DNA of 64,000 nt. It comes from Entomohabitans teleogrylli. GTDB lineage: Bacteria; Pseudomonadota; Gammaproteobacteria; Enterobacterales; Enterobacteriaceae. The notes below the pieces were generated by a model. That model was not told the origin of the DNA. It did no database searches and saw only the letters and a list, made by a program, of their open reading frames with translations. Below, in pieces: positions 1-9,336 of this stretch. The position numbers and the translations under genes were made by a program. Positions within the stretch are counted from its first letter, which is position 1. Each line of letters begins with the position of its first letter. Where the stretch lies: the NCBI RefSeq assembly GCF_001484765.1, contig NZ_LLXO01000007.1:1-64000 (forward strand), read 5' to 3'.

Positions 1-3
1 CAG

Positions 4-35
4 AAAAGCCTCATGCGCAAGCATGGGGCTTTTTT
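4..35 (+). terminator. Rho-independent terminator of a gene left of the window
   Basis: A 13-bp stem (4-16 with 21-33, one G-T pair) closes a GCAA tetraloop and runs into a T tract. It faces the plus strand, so it ends a transcript that begins before the window. Confidence 0.8.
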
Positions 36-300
36 GTTTGTCTGATATTACCAGGGGCCAGAGCGCCCGGCCTGAGTGATCATCGATCACTTCGATGCGC
101 AGGAAGTCGGCGCCAATAATCACTATGAACACGTCTGTTGTCGCGGGCTCATTGCCGGCGATGACCCGTCAGGAGCGATACATACCTGAACGATGTTATC
201 CATGGAGAGGCTCCGGAGTTACGGTTCACTGGGGCCTGAATGGCGCTGACCAGGCGCTGAGGAGTGATTTCTGGCAGGGAAGAGCCGGGATCTTATAAAA

Positions 301-568
301 GCTCCATGTTGGCTGCAGGTGATTTATTGTTTCCTTGCGGTTGTAGTAACTCCGCGAGCAACTGATCCTTGATAACATTATGAGTGGTAAGGATATGGCG
401 ACCATCGCCGGGTTGCTGGATATTTCTGTCAAAACCGTTTATGCCTGCCGTAACCGGATGATCGGTAATATGGGATTTAATACCACCAGTTCCGCTGCCC
501 TGATGCTTTGCCGGGATCTCACCCGACTCCCTCCTCCATTCGATGGCGTAAGTAAGCCTGGCGATTAA
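301..568 (+). pseudogene. Remnant of a LuxR-type regulator (C-terminal HTH)
   Basis: The frame from 350 to the stop at 568 reads as the second half of a LuxR/GerE helix-turn-helix: REQLILDNIMSGKDMATIAG followed by a recognition helix with ISVKTVYACR. Tandem stop codons (TAG TAA) lie directly before it in the same frame. The neighbouring frame, however, reads VVVTPR just upstream, which is the normal lead-in to 'TPREQ' in this family. A small deletion near 352-357 would split an ancestral frame in just this way. The upstream frame itself opens only after a stop at 247-249, and no receiver or sensor domain is left. I read it as a decayed regulator of the YjjQ/BglJ kind. A short expressed HTH protein starting at 380 is possible but less likely. 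The 1-300 stretch holds nothing else I can support. Confidence 0.5.
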
Positions 569-706
569 AGGGTATGACTGTGTCAGTCAACAGGCATCCG
601 GTGAAATATCGTTGGTCATGATACGATGGCAGACAACGGCAGGCGGGGTGTTACCGATCTGCGATTACTGTATTTTTACCACACAATGCGCAGCAGGAAA
701 TTGCAG

Positions 707-1738
707 ATGAAGATGCTTTCTTTCACCGGTTCGCCCTGGCAGACGGGACAACAGCTCGGTCAGTTCGGGCGCGACGCTTATCATAAAAAAATTACCCGGA
801 CCTCCCTGTGGCAGCGGGTGATGGCCCTGAAAGATTCCGACCATGCCAGGCTGATGCAGCAACTGACCCAAAGCGCCTTTCCGGCGATTTTTTCCGAACT
901 GGAGGGCCTGGCTGAGGGGCTTGATGCGCCGTTTGAGGAGGTGTTTGCCTGGAACTGTCGCGGTGATTTAGTTCGTTCAACTTCCGATGGTTGCACGACA
1001 GTGGCGGGGTTTTCCGACAATGGTGCATGGGCCATTGCTCATAATGAGGACGGTTTCCCCCAGTTACTTGAGGACTGTGCGCTGGTGACAATACGACCAG
1101 AAGCGGGGATGGCGTTTACCAGTTTTGCCTACCCGGGCTCCCTGTGTGGCCATACTTTCGCGGTGAATGAAGCGGGTCTTGTCAATACGGTTAACAATAT
1201 TCGCGCTCTGGAGCGACCCGCGGGGTTGCCGCGTCAGGTGCTGGCGCGCGCCGCGTTGAATGCGGTTTCGCTGGATGAGGCGCTGACCATTTTGACGACG
1301 CAACCGCGCGCCGGGGCGTTTCACCATACGCTGGGGCAGATGGGCGATCGGCGTATGTTTAGCGTCGAGGCGACCGGTAGCGGTTATTCGGTGATGGAGA
1401 TTCAGTCGCCGTTCGGCCATGCTAACCACGCCATCCATCCGCAACTGGATGGTATGGCGCAGGTGGTGACCGCCAGTTCCGCGGCGCGCCAGGAGCAACT
1501 GGAAGCGTGGAAAATGCAGGTGGCGGGCGAAACGCTGGCGCCGTTGGCAATGCAGGCGCTGCTCTCCGATAACCGGCATCCACAATTGCCGATTTACCGC
1601 CTGGCGCCGGACGATCCCGATGATGAAAATACCCTGGCGACGGCGCTGTTTACGCTGACGGATGCCTCTGTCACATGGCAGGTCTGGCAGCGGGATCGCC
1701 ATATTCCGCTACTATCCGGTACGCTGAACGCCGTTTGA
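707..1738 (+). CDS. C45-family autoproteolytic acyltransferase/hydrolase
   Basis: The 343-residue protein belongs to the acyl-CoA:6-aminopenicillanate acyltransferase (peptidase C45, Ntn hydrolase) family. The block SDGCTTVAG places the expected nucleophile at Cys96. In this family the chain is cut before that Cys and the new N-terminal residue does the chemistry; members move acyl groups from amides or acyl-CoA. The following AHNED stretch and the SFAYPGSLCGHTFAVNEAG segment fit the Ntn core. I chose ATG 707 because AGGA lies 9 bases upstream and the frame from 626 adds only unrelated residues. No signal peptide is seen, so the enzyme is probably cytoplasmic. It is followed after 50 bp by a GNAT protein on the same strand. 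The substrate is unknown; the penicillin link is only the family name. Confidence 0.8.
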   Translation: MKMLSFTGSPWQTGQQLGQFGRDAYHKKITRTSLWQRVMALKDSDHARLMQQLTQSAFPAIFSELEGLAEGLDAPFEEVFAWNCRGDLVRSTSDGCTTVAGFSDNGAWAIAHNEDGFPQLLEDCALVTIRPEAGMAFTSFAYPGSLCGHTFAVNEAGLVNTVNNIRALERPAGLPRQVLARAALNAVSLDEALTILTTQPRAGAFHHTLGQMGDRRMFSVEATGSGYSVMEIQSPFGHANHAIHPQLDGMAQVVTASSAARQEQLEAWKMQVAGETLAPLAMQALLSDNRHPQLPIYRLAPDDPDDENTLATALFTLTDASVTWQVWQRDRHIPLLSGTLNAV

Positions 1739-1788
1739 TCATGCTGTAAATAGACCAGGGCCATCAAAGGTTTTTATCAGGGGGAGTG

Positions 1789-2631
1789 ATGGTTTTATCA
1801 ACGCGCCCGGCAACGGATTTCAGCATCGTACAACTGGCGGATATTCTTGCATTTTGTTTTCGCGGCTATCCGGTTGCGCTGTCGATGACACCGGAGCGGT
1901 TTGCCCGGCGTTTTATGGCTGAAGATCTTAGTCTGCCGGATTCCGTGGTCTGGATGGCGGGAGAGCAACCGGCGGCGATAGCGCTGGTGGCGCGACGCGA
2001 CTGGTCCGCCAGGCTGGCGGCGTTTGCGGTCAGCGATACCCGGCGTGGCCAGGGGCTGGGTAAGCGTTGCATGGCGCAGGTTGTGGCGCAACTGGCGCGC
2101 GACGGGGTACGCGATATGCGTCTGGAGGTGCTGGCAGATAACGTGTCGGGTATGGCGCTCTATCAGTCGCTGGGGTTTGAGATTCAGCAACGGCTGTTGG
2201 GATTCAGTGCGACGGATTTGCCGGATGTGGGCGATTTATCCGCAGAAGAAAGATGGCAGGCGTTCGATCCCGCCGCTTTTCCGCCCCTGGCGCCCGGCGA
2301 GGCGCAGGCGCTGCCGTGGCAGATGGCGCCGGCAACGCTGAATGGCCTTCCCGGCGCTCTGTGGCGCTATCAAAACAACGCGTGGGCGGCTATCAGTCGG
2401 CTAACCGCAACGCCACAGTTGCGTTTGCTGTATGTGGCGCCCGAGCTGCGTAGGCAGGGGAAAGCGCTCGCGCTGCTGCAAGCGCTGGGGCGGCGCTGGC
2501 CGGGAATCAGCACGTCCGTCTGCGTGCCGGAACGATTTACGCCGCTGTTTACTGCGGCGGGTTATGCGCCCATGGCATTATCCCAGTACGAGATGCGGCT
2601 CAGTTTTCCACCCGTTCCCGACGTTGAATAA
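1789..2631 (+). CDS. Tandem-domain GNAT N-acetyltransferase
   Basis: The 280-residue protein has two GNAT folds. The N-terminal one (about 1-145) is complete, with the acetyl-CoA loop RRGQGLGKRCMAQ near residue 85 and the NVSGMALYQSLGFE motif after it. The C-terminal one (about 165-275) keeps RRQGKALALLQALG, so it is likely also able to bind acetyl-CoA or is a degenerate partner domain. ATG 1789 follows a run of G (CAGGGGGA); a GTG three bases earlier is also possible. Substrate cannot be told from sequence; GNATs acetylate amines on small molecules, peptides or proteins. The last 32 bp overlap the end of the convergent mdtM gene. It may be co-transcribed with the acyltransferase upstream. 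Confidence 0.82.
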   Translation: MVLSTRPATDFSIVQLADILAFCFRGYPVALSMTPERFARRFMAEDLSLPDSVVWMAGEQPAAIALVARRDWSARLAAFAVSDTRRGQGLGKRCMAQVVAQLARDGVRDMRLEVLADNVSGMALYQSLGFEIQQRLLGFSATDLPDVGDLSAEERWQAFDPAAFPPLAPGEAQALPWQMAPATLNGLPGALWRYQNNAWAAISRLTATPQLRLLYVAPELRRQGKALALLQALGRRWPGISTSVCVPERFTPLFTAAGYAPMALSQYEMRLSFPPVPDVE

Positions 2632-3808
2632 ATACCCGCAGAGCGATGATCGATAGCCCGGCGCAGGCCAGGGTCATCAGATGAAAGGTATCACTGCCCC
2701 ATTGTTGCCAGAGCCAGCGCGCCAGTTCAATGCCCAGCGCCATCAGCGCCAGCAGGATAATATTCAGCGTCGCGGAAACCGTGCCTTTCGGGGCGCTGTC
2801 GGAAAATAGCGTCAGGCGGAACAGTACCGGAAACATCAGTCCGACGCTCAGGGCGAACAGACTCATCCCGGCGACCGGGCCTGGCCAGCCCCCGGACAGC
2901 AGGTGGTCCAGCGCCAGCGCCAGCGGTCCGGCAGCAACCAGTAGCGGGGCTGAGCGGCGCAGAACCTTGTGATGGGCGTTTTTCCCGGCCAGATAGCCGG
3001 ACAGCAGGTTGCCGACAATCACGCAGCCAAATACCGGTACCTGAGACCAGGCGTAACCGGTGCTGGACAGACCGCGATCCTGCATCAGCACCAGCGGTGA
3101 TATCGCCACCCAGCTCATCAGGGGAATATAGATGGCGGTAATGGTCAGCGTACCGCTAAGGAAAACCGGGTTGGCAATAATGCTGCGGAAATCGCGCCAG
3201 ATGGCTGACAGCGAAAAACGCTGGCCGCGTTGCTGTACGGTTTCCGGCATATACAGGAGTAGCCCGATACCGCCGAGAGCGCTCATGACGGCAATTGCGC
3301 CAAACATCATTTTCCAGTGGGCCAGGTGGAGGAAGACGGCGCCGAGTAGCGGCCCGATAATTGGCGCGACCAGGGTGATGGAGATGATGATCGACATCAT
3401 GCGGATTGCCGTGGTTTCGCTGAATGCTTCCTGTACCGTAACGTAGCCCACCGTAGCGATAAAACACATACTGGTACCCTGAATAAAGCGGGCGATCAGG
3501 AACTGCGTCATGGTCTGGGTCGCCAGGGTGGCGAGACAGGCCAGGGTAAAGATCGCGGCGCCGGCAATCAACACCGGGCGGCGGCCAATGCGATCCGAGA
3601 GCGGACCGAGCAGCCATTGTAAAACCATCCCCCCCGCCATGTATAAACTGATCGAGGCCGGCGCCAGCGACGGATCGGCGTTGAAATCGCGCACCACGTA
3701 CAGGATCCCCGGTTGGATCATGTCATTGGTCAGGTATGCGGCGAATTCATAGAGAATCAGCGCAGCGGGAAAGAGGTACAGTGTTTGCCAGGCAGTCCGG
3801 GCGGTCAT
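2600..3808 (-). CDS. mdtM: MdtM-type multidrug/H+ antiporter (MFS, DHA1)
   Basis: This 402-residue, 12-helix protein closely follows E. coli MdtM, which exports quaternary ammonium compounds, chloramphenicol and bile salts in exchange for protons and helps alkali tolerance. Visible hallmarks are the acidic residues of helix 1 (YEFAAYLTND: Glu21, Asp29), MFS motif A GPLSDRIGRRP at 68-78, and the helix 5 segment LVAPIIGPLLGA that corresponds to the antiporter motif C. It is the last gene of a LysR-GNAT-mdtM run on the minus strand, 23 bp behind the GNAT gene, with AAGGGAG as ribosome site. In E. coli mdtM lies some distance from opgB among other accessory genes, so the local setting here is different. 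Drug range is inferred from the family. Confidence 0.88.
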   Translation of the reverse strand: MTARTAWQTLYLFPAALILYEFAAYLTNDMIQPGILYVVRDFNADPSLAPASISLYMAGGMVLQWLLGPLSDRIGRRPVLIAGAAIFTLACLATLATQTMTQFLIARFIQGTSMCFIATVGYVTVQEAFSETTAIRMMSIIISITLVAPIIGPLLGAVFLHLAHWKMMFGAIAVMSALGGIGLLLYMPETVQQRGQRFSLSAIWRDFRSIIANPVFLSGTLTITAIYIPLMSWVAISPLVLMQDRGLSSTGYAWSQVPVFGCVIVGNLLSGYLAGKNAHHKVLRRSAPLLVAAGPLALALDHLLSGGWPGPVAGMSLFALSVGLMFPVLFRLTLFSDSAPKGTVSATLNIILLALMALGIELARWLWQQWGSDTFHLMTLACAGLSIIALRVFIQRRERVEN

Positions 3809-3831
3809 AAATTCTCCCTTGGCGGCGTTAG

Positions 3832-4359
3832 TTATTGCGGTATTTCTGCCAGCGTCAGCAGCATCCCGCAGCGGGCGGCGCGCTCAAAGCCGCAGGCGGC
3901 CTGCTGTTCCAGCGCCGTGTGCAAATGTGCCGGTAGAACCGCTTCCGGCACGATGGTGAATCCCAGCCGTTGATAAAATGGCGCATTCCACGGCACCTGG
4001 CGAAAAGTTGTCAGAGTGAGGCCGCGAAATCCATGCCGGCGGGCATGGGCGATCACCTGCTCCACCAGCCGCCGTCCGATTCCCTGGCCCTGCCGCTCAT
4101 GCCTGACGGATAACTCTTCGATGTACAGCGCGTCACCCTGCGGGCTGGCGTTGATAAATCCGATGGGGCGGTTCTGGTCGTCAGTCGCTACCCAGGCCAG
4201 GCGGCGGCGAATAAATTCCCGGTGGCACTCCTGACTCTGAATCTCGTCGTCAGCAATCCAGGCCAGCGCCGGTATGCTGAGAAATGCCTGGCCGGCGGAG
4301 CGTTCAATGTCACACAGCAGGGGGACATCCTGGAGCGTGGCGTGGCGAATCGATAACAT
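3832..4359 (-). CDS. GNAT family N-acetyltransferase
   Basis: A 175-residue single-domain GNAT protein. The acetyl-CoA site is RHERQGQGIGRRLVEQVIAH, followed by APFYQRLGFTIV, the usual beta-5/alpha-4 segment. It begins 10 bp after the end of the LysR gene and ends 23 bp before mdtM, so the three are probably one transcript. Start ATG 4359 is preceded by AAGGA. The substrate is unknown. Its place beside a drug exporter suggests acetylation of the same or a related toxic amine, but that is inference from context only. Confidence 0.85.
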   Translation of the reverse strand: MLSIRHATLQDVPLLCDIERSAGQAFLSIPALAWIADDEIQSQECHREFIRRRLAWVATDDQNRPIGFINASPQGDALYIEELSVRHERQGQGIGRRLVEQVIAHARRHGFRGLTLTTFRQVPWNAPFYQRLGFTIVPEAVLPAHLHTALEQQAACGFERAARCGMLLTLAEIPQ

Positions 4360-4368
4360 CCATTTTCC

Positions 4369-5289
4369 TTAATCGGTCGTTAGCGGCAGATCAAACAGCT
4401 TAATTATCGCGCTGGCCGCCGCGAGAATCTCTGTACGCTGTTCTTCCTGGCGGCGGGCCAGAAACACGGTGATATTCAGCTTCCCGGCGAGTGCCGCGGT
4501 CAGCGGTCGGTAACACAGACCGGGACGCGAACCGGAACACACCGAAGCCGGCAGCAGGGCATAACCTTCACCTCTGGCCACCTGCGCCAGAACGCGCAGT
4601 GTGTCCTGGGCTTCCGGTTGACGCGTAAGCGGTATGTCCAGCGTAGCGAATACCGCTTCACATTTGTCATAAAAGGCCGGATTTTCCCGGCGCGCAAACC
4701 AGTAAAGCGGTAGATCCGCGAGCTGCGTTGGGCTCAGCGTTGGCTGAGCGGCTGCCGGATGATGTTCCGGTAACGCCAGCATCAGCGGTTCATGCCATAG
4801 CGCCTGATAGTACAGACGAGGATCGGCCAGTACGCGTTCTCCCACCAGAGCGAGGTCGAGGTCGCGACGCAGCAGACCGTTGAGTAACTGCCGGGAGCTT
4901 AATCCTTCGCTGAGAACGATCTCGCGCATTTCAGGGCGCGCCAGCGCCTGAGCAAAAGGGGGAATGGCGCGGAAATCCAGATTGCTGGTCATGCCCAGAA
5001 CCGGAAGCGGCGTGGCGCTGGTCAGCGAGGGAATAAAATGCTCCATCTCCTGTAACCAGCGGCTGGCGAACTGCTCCAGGCGCTCACCGCTATGGGTCAG
5101 GGTGACGCGGTGAGTATCACGAATAAATAGCCGGGTACCGAGCTGCGCTTCCAGATTCTGGATCTGGCGCGTCAGGGGCGGCTGGCTGATACCCAGCTCG
5201 TCGGCGGCCTGACGGTAGTTGCGGTAGTGCGCTACCGCCAGAAAGCAGCGTAGCGCACGTACTCCGGGCAGGGAAGAAAAGGCAAACAT
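4369..5289 (-). CDS. LysR-family transcriptional regulator
   Basis: The 306-residue protein has an N-terminal winged HTH (about 8-67: RCFLAVAHYRNYRQAADELG, then the recognition helix with SQPPLTRQIQ) and a C-terminal periplasmic-binding-protein-like effector domain (about 95-295). It is divergent from the aldo/keto reductase gene, with 102 bp between the start codons, which is the standard LysR arrangement for control of the divergent gene and of itself. Its own transcript probably continues into the GNAT gene and mdtM. No inducer can be named from the sequence. Confidence 0.9.
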   Translation of the reverse strand: MFAFSSLPGVRALRCFLAVAHYRNYRQAADELGISQPPLTRQIQNLEAQLGTRLFIRDTHRVTLTHSGERLEQFASRWLQEMEHFIPSLTSATPLPVLGMTSNLDFRAIPPFAQALARPEMREIVLSEGLSSRQLLNGLLRRDLDLALVGERVLADPRLYYQALWHEPLMLALPEHHPAAAQPTLSPTQLADLPLYWFARRENPAFYDKCEAVFATLDIPLTRQPEAQDTLRVLAQVARGEGYALLPASVCSGSRPGLCYRPLTAALAGKLNITVFLARRQEEQRTEILAAASAIIKLFDLPLTTD

Positions 5290-5391
5290 AGCGGCTCCGG
5301 GCAGGGCTGATACTTTTTTTATATCACAGAATTAGCAATTCCGCTGCCGGGGAAGCCGTGGGAAGGTGGTCAGGCAATCACAGGAGGAAGT

Positions 5392-6408
5392 ATGAAATAC
5401 CTGACATTACGCCACACTTCACAAAGCGCTGTCTCGCTGCCGGTTATTGGTTTCGGGGCGATGGGCATCTCTGAATTTTATGGCGCCACCGACGACGAAC
5501 AAGCGCGGGAGGCGCTGGCATACGCTCTGGATCACGGCGTAACGCACTTTGATACCGCGGACTGCTACCAGTTCGGCGACAATGAACGCTGGCTCGGGCA
5601 GGCGTTGTCCGGTACACCGCGGGGATCTTATCTGGTGGCCAGCAAGGCAGGGATCGTGCGCGATCGCCACGACCCGGCGGCACGTGGAATTTGTATTGAT
5701 GCGAATTATATTCAGCGCCAGCTGGAACAATCGCTGGCCAATCTCAACACCGATTATCTCGATCTGTTTTACATCCATCGTCTGCCGCCGCAGGCCACTG
5801 AGAGTGAGCTGACGGCGCTGGCCGGACGGCTGGCAGAGTTGAAGGCGCAGGGCATGGTGCGGGCGATTGGTCTTAGCGAACCGCGACTGTCCTGGCTACA
5901 GTTTATCCACCAGCGCTGCCCGGTGAGCGTCGTGCAGTCAGAGTTCAGCCTGCTGGAGCGTACAGTGGAACGCAATGGCGTGCTGGACTGGTGCCGCGAA
6001 CAGCAGATCGCTTTTGTCGCTTACAGCCCGCTGTGCCGCGGTCTGTTGACGGAGGGATTTCAACTGCCGTCGGATAGCGCTGATTTCCGGCGCGCGCTGC
6101 CGCGCTTTAGCCCGCATAATCTCGAACATAACCAGGCGCTGGCGGCGCAACTGGCCGCTGTCGCCCGGCGCCACGGGATGACGCTACCGGCGCTGGCTAT
6201 CGCCTGGCTGATCGGGCAGGGGGTCGCGGTCATTCCGGGAATGCGTAAGGCGCAGCGCGTGGAGGAAGCTCTGTCCGCACTGGCCTGCAATTTGACGCCG
6301 CAGATGCTGGAGGAACTGGAGGCGCTGCTTAGCGCCCACCCGGTGCAGGGGCTCCGCTATGCTCCACAGGCGATGCGCGCCTTCGGATTTGATAGTGAGA
6401 GGGGCTGA
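5392..6408 (+). CDS. Aldo/keto reductase
   Basis: A 338-residue TIM-barrel NADPH-dependent oxidoreductase. The catalytic tetrad is complete: Asp54 and Tyr59 in FDTADCY, Lys85 in ASKAG, His129 in YIHRLPP. The cofactor end of the barrel shows IPGMRKAQRVEE near residue 275. It resembles the AKR13-like group that reduces aldehydes and ketones. AGGAGG lies 6 bases before ATG 5392. The divergent LysR regulator is its likely controller. A terminator-like hairpin just after the stop, which it shares with opgB, ends the transcript. Confidence 0.9.
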   Translation: MKYLTLRHTSQSAVSLPVIGFGAMGISEFYGATDDEQAREALAYALDHGVTHFDTADCYQFGDNERWLGQALSGTPRGSYLVASKAGIVRDRHDPAARGICIDANYIQRQLEQSLANLNTDYLDLFYIHRLPPQATESELTALAGRLAELKAQGMVRAIGLSEPRLSWLQFIHQRCPVSVVQSEFSLLERTVERNGVLDWCREQQIAFVAYSPLCRGLLTEGFQLPSDSADFRRALPRFSPHNLEHNQALAAQLAAVARRHGMTLPALAIAWLIGQGVAVIPGMRKAQRVEEALSALACNLTPQMLEELEALLSAHPVQGLRYAPQAMRAFGFDSERG

Positions 6409-6428
6409 TCCGTTGTCAGGCGGCAGAT

Positions 6429-6455
6429 AAAAAAGGCCGGAGTATCACTCCGGCC
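6429..6455 (-). terminator. Terminator of opgB
   Basis: The stem GGCCGGAG/CTCCGGCC with a 5-base loop is followed, on the minus strand, by six or more T. It lies between the converging aldo/keto reductase and opgB genes and serves opgB best. Confidence 0.8.
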
Positions 6456-6480
6456 CTGATCCCGCCAGCAGCCAGCAATC

Positions 6481-8799
6481 TTAGCCCTGCCCGGGTTCTG
6501 CCTGAGCGGCATCGTGGGTTGCCACCACCTTAATATCCACCATACCGATCCCCAGTTGACGCGGTGAGTGACCGAGGATATTGCCTTCGTTGGTGGACTG
6601 CGGGTCAGGCGGCACAATGGTCAGCACGTTACTGCGATCCGGGTTATCGAAATGCAGTGTTGTGGTGCTGACGTCATTGCCCAGCGTCACAGTCTGCTGC
6701 TGGTTGCCCACCCGAACCGGGATTGGCCGATTGGCATTGGGGCCAAAAGCTTTGGCGGTGATCACCAGATCGAATTTCTCCGGTAGCGGGTCGTTATATT
6801 CAATGGTCACTTCCGGCGCCAGCCGCGCATTGGACCAGCGGCCCCAGTCTTCCGGCCGCGAAATGCCGGCGAACTTTTTAACGCTTTGCGGTGCTCCCGC
6901 AACGCTGAATACAAAATTGTCCGACGGGTAGCGAATATCATTGTCGTTAATCTTCAGCATATCGACATATTGCTGGTAGCGCCCCATGTCAATCACGCTG
7001 CGGCCAAACGCCGCTTTTGCAGACCACTGCGGGCTGTCAACCCGCTGCACAGTTTGGGTTCCTCCTAATTGCCCCTGGGAAACGCACAAGTCGGTGGACA
7101 GCGCCAGTTCAGGTTTCCACAGGCGCGCCATCTTGTAGCAGCGATCGACCCAAATAAAGTTGTCCCGCGGGGCGAAATTGGCCAACTGGTAGCGCAGTGG
7201 TGCGGAATACTCGCTTTCCGGCAGCGGTTCTACGCGGTCATCGGAAACCCGCAGCAACAGCGGCAAACGGAAGCGTGAACCGGAAAAGGCAATGCTGTTT
7301 TTCTGCTGATCGATAGTGAAATCATCGATTTTCTTCGGGAAGTTCCACAGCCTGATCACGTCAGGTTTCCAGGCGAGGATTTTCTCTTTCATGTTCAGGA
7401 ACACGGTCGACAGCGATTCTCCGGACAAACTGCTGCGTCCCAGACCAAGATAGTTGTCGCCACCCAGCATATCCAGCACCGTGGCGCCGTTATCCATCGC
7501 GTTGCGTTTCACTCCGTTCAGTTCCGCCTGCGGGTTATCGCCGCGCAGGATAAAAAACAGGTTGTTGCGATCGTGCTGGTTAAGGTATTTCCAGGCGCTA
7601 TTGTTCATCGCCAGATGGTCGGAAGAGACGACAATGATGGTATCTTTAAACCACGGCGAGGCTTTGATTTTTTCAATCAGCGCCGCAACATGCTGCTGGC
7701 TGCAGGTCACCGCGCTAAAGGACTGGTTCACCTTGCCGTCAAAGGTATAGCTTTTGCGCTCGCAACTGCGGGAAACAAACCCGTCCGGATGGTGGGTATC
7801 AACGGTCAGGGTAAACAGCGAGAAACGCTTACCGGCCTGCGACAGCTCTTCATATTTCTTCCACACCTGATCGAGCACCACATCGTCGTAAAAACCCCAG
7901 TCGTTACGATAGTTGGGATCGTCGACCACGGTTTTCAGTTCTTCCGCCCCGTAGAGGTGATCGAAACCGTGGGATTTCAAAAACACGTCTTTTCCGGCGA
8001 AGCGCAGGTTGGCGCCCTGGATAAAGTAGTTTTCATAACCGGAATTCTTCAGGATATCCCCCAGACAGACGTTCTGCGGGAAGAAGCTCGAAACCGACGA
8101 TGAGGCGTTGCCCTCAAAGGGCGCGAACAGCGGGACACCACACTGCGAGGCCACCATCCCGGCGATCGTGTAATCCATCCCCGGTAACTGCCCGGTATGG
8201 CTGAAATCCAGCCCTTCAGATTTCAGTTTCCCCAGTTCCGGCGTCAGACCGGGGAAGGCCTGGTCGTTAAAATAGGTACGCTCCAGGCTCTCCCCATAGA
8301 TGTACACCAGATTATATTTGGGCGTCGGAATGGTTTTTCCGGGCTCTTTATAATAGATACGAAAATCCGGGTCGCCGTCACGGGTCTGGGATTTCACCAG
8401 TTCGGTTATCTGGCGGAACGCCGGACTGGCATCCACTGACGCCAGCGCCAGTACCAGTGCCAGTAGGCTATAGCCCATATGGTGGGGCAAATGACTACGG
8501 CGGCGCAGTAGCCAGGCAAGGCCGCCAAATACCGCCGTCAGTACCAGTATCAGGCCTGCGCCTGGTAGCAGGTACTTACTGACTCCCGCTCCGGCCAGGC
8601 TGTTGGTCAGCGTGTAGAGTACCGCGTCGTTGATCCCTTCGCCGGTAAAATAGTTACTGGCATAAAGGGTGATATTCAGGATAACAAACAGGCCAAGCAC
8701 GACCAGGGTGGCAATAAACCACCAGGTATTGCGGCCCGCTTTAAGGGCATAAATCGCGATTGAAGCAATAAACAGCGCGACAGAAAGTAACTCTGACAA
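6481..8799 (-). CDS. opgB: Phosphoglycerol transferase I (osmoregulated periplasmic glucan modification)
   Basis: OpgB (MdoB) is an inner-membrane protein that moves sn-1-phosphoglycerol from phosphatidylglycerol to membrane-derived oligosaccharides in the periplasm. The 772-residue product has about four N-terminal membrane helices within the first 120 residues, then a large alkaline-phosphatase-fold domain of the LtaS/sulfatase type. [25 protein letters not shown] and [11 protein letters not shown] mark the metal and nucleophile sites. The frame is open back to 8847, but homology begins at [11 protein letters not shown], so I place the start at TTG 8799, with GAGG 8 bases upstream. This gives 772 residues against 763 in E. 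coli. It is monocistronic, with its own terminator. Confidence 0.95.
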   Translation of the reverse strand: MSELLSVALFIASIAIYALKAGRNTWWFIATLVVLGLFVILNITLYASNYFTGEGINDAVLYTLTNSLAGAGVSKYLLPGAGLILVLTAVFGGLAWLLRRRSHLPHHMGYSLLALVLALASVDASPAFRQITELVKSQTRDGDPDFRIYYKEPGKTIPTPKYNLVYIYGESLERTYFNDQAFPGLTPELGKLKSEGLDFSHTGQLPGMDYTIAGMVASQCGVPLFAPFEGNASSSVSSFFPQNVCLGDILKNSGYENYFIQGANLRFAGKDVFLKSHGFDHLYGAEELKTVVDDPNYRNDWGFYDDVVLDQVWKKYEELSQAGKRFSLFTLTVDTHHPDGFVSRSCERKSYTFDGKVNQSFSAVTCSQQHVAALIEKIKASPWFKDTIIVVSSDHLAMNNSAWKYLNQHDRNNLFFILRGDNPQAELNGVKRNAMDNGATVLDMLGGDNYLGLGRSSLSGESLSTVFLNMKEKILAWKPDVIRLWNFPKKIDDFTIDQQKNSIAFSGSRFRLPLLLRVSDDRVEPLPESEYSAPLRYQLANFAPRDNFIWVDRCYKMARLWKPELALSTDLCVSQGQLGGTQTVQRVDSPQWSAKAAFGRSVIDMGRYQQYVDMLKINDNDIRYPSDNFVFSVAGAPQSVKKFAGISRPEDWGRWSNARLAPEVTIEYNDPLPEKFDLVITAKAFGPNANRPIPVRVGNQQQTVTLGNDVSTTTLHFDNPDRSNVLTIVPPDPQSTNEGNILGHSPRQLGIGMVDIKVVATHDAAQAEPGQG

Positions 8800-9336
8800 C
8801 TCCGAAACCTCATCCAGAACTAAACGACCCTGCGAACAGGCGCCCATGACATTTTTCGCTGCTCAATTTAACGACGTTGTCATGTTGCTGCAATGCTACC
8901 TTCAAAGAACTGTGCCTTTATTCAGACTTAGTTTAGAAAAGCAATATTGTGTGTCGCGTCACATCAGAGGATTCTTTTTTTTTGTGTTGGTCGTAGCGGC
9001 CGGGTTGGTGTAATTAACTGTCCATTAGTCAGTTGTTAAATTTATTGCCTGCTGTTACGTGAACTATCTGACTTCATGTTGAGCGCTGTTAGCGGGCATT
9101 TGCTCCTTCTGGCGCGTCGGGAGAAAATCTCTCTTTTTTCCTCTGGTCTGGTAAATGAGTTTATTTTTAATTATTTGTTTATTGAATGTATTTTCTGGCG
9201 TCCGCTGTGTGGAGAAGACAAAGGAGAGAAAAATTTTCTCCCGGAAGCGGATAGCCCGCGGTATTTGAGTAAAAATTTCTTCGGCTGGTCAATTACAGTA
9301 ATCACTATTGAGACTGCGCGACCAAAGAGATGTGCT
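8800..9336. other. Intergenic region between divergent opgB and the desulfidase-like gene
   Basis: This 537-bp gap must contain both divergent promoters. The open frame from 9076 continues into the desulfidase-like gene, but its first 87 residues show no homology and lack a ribosome site, so I treat it as non-coding. The gap is AT-rich (T runs at 8970-8985 and 9150-9200). I see no clear operator. Confidence 0.5.

Noticed and set aside
95-298. 67-codon plus-strand frame near the left end
   Set aside because: No ribosome site, no family likeness and low-complexity content; same frame as the decayed HTH but does not read as its N-terminus.
626-706. 27-residue N-terminal extension of the C45 acyltransferase
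   Set aside because: No ribosome site at 626; the AGGA-led ATG at 707 begins where the family-like sequence starts.
9076-9336. 87-residue N-terminal extension of the desulfidase-like protein
   Set aside because: AT-rich, no homology, no ribosome site; ATG 9337 fits the family N-terminus.
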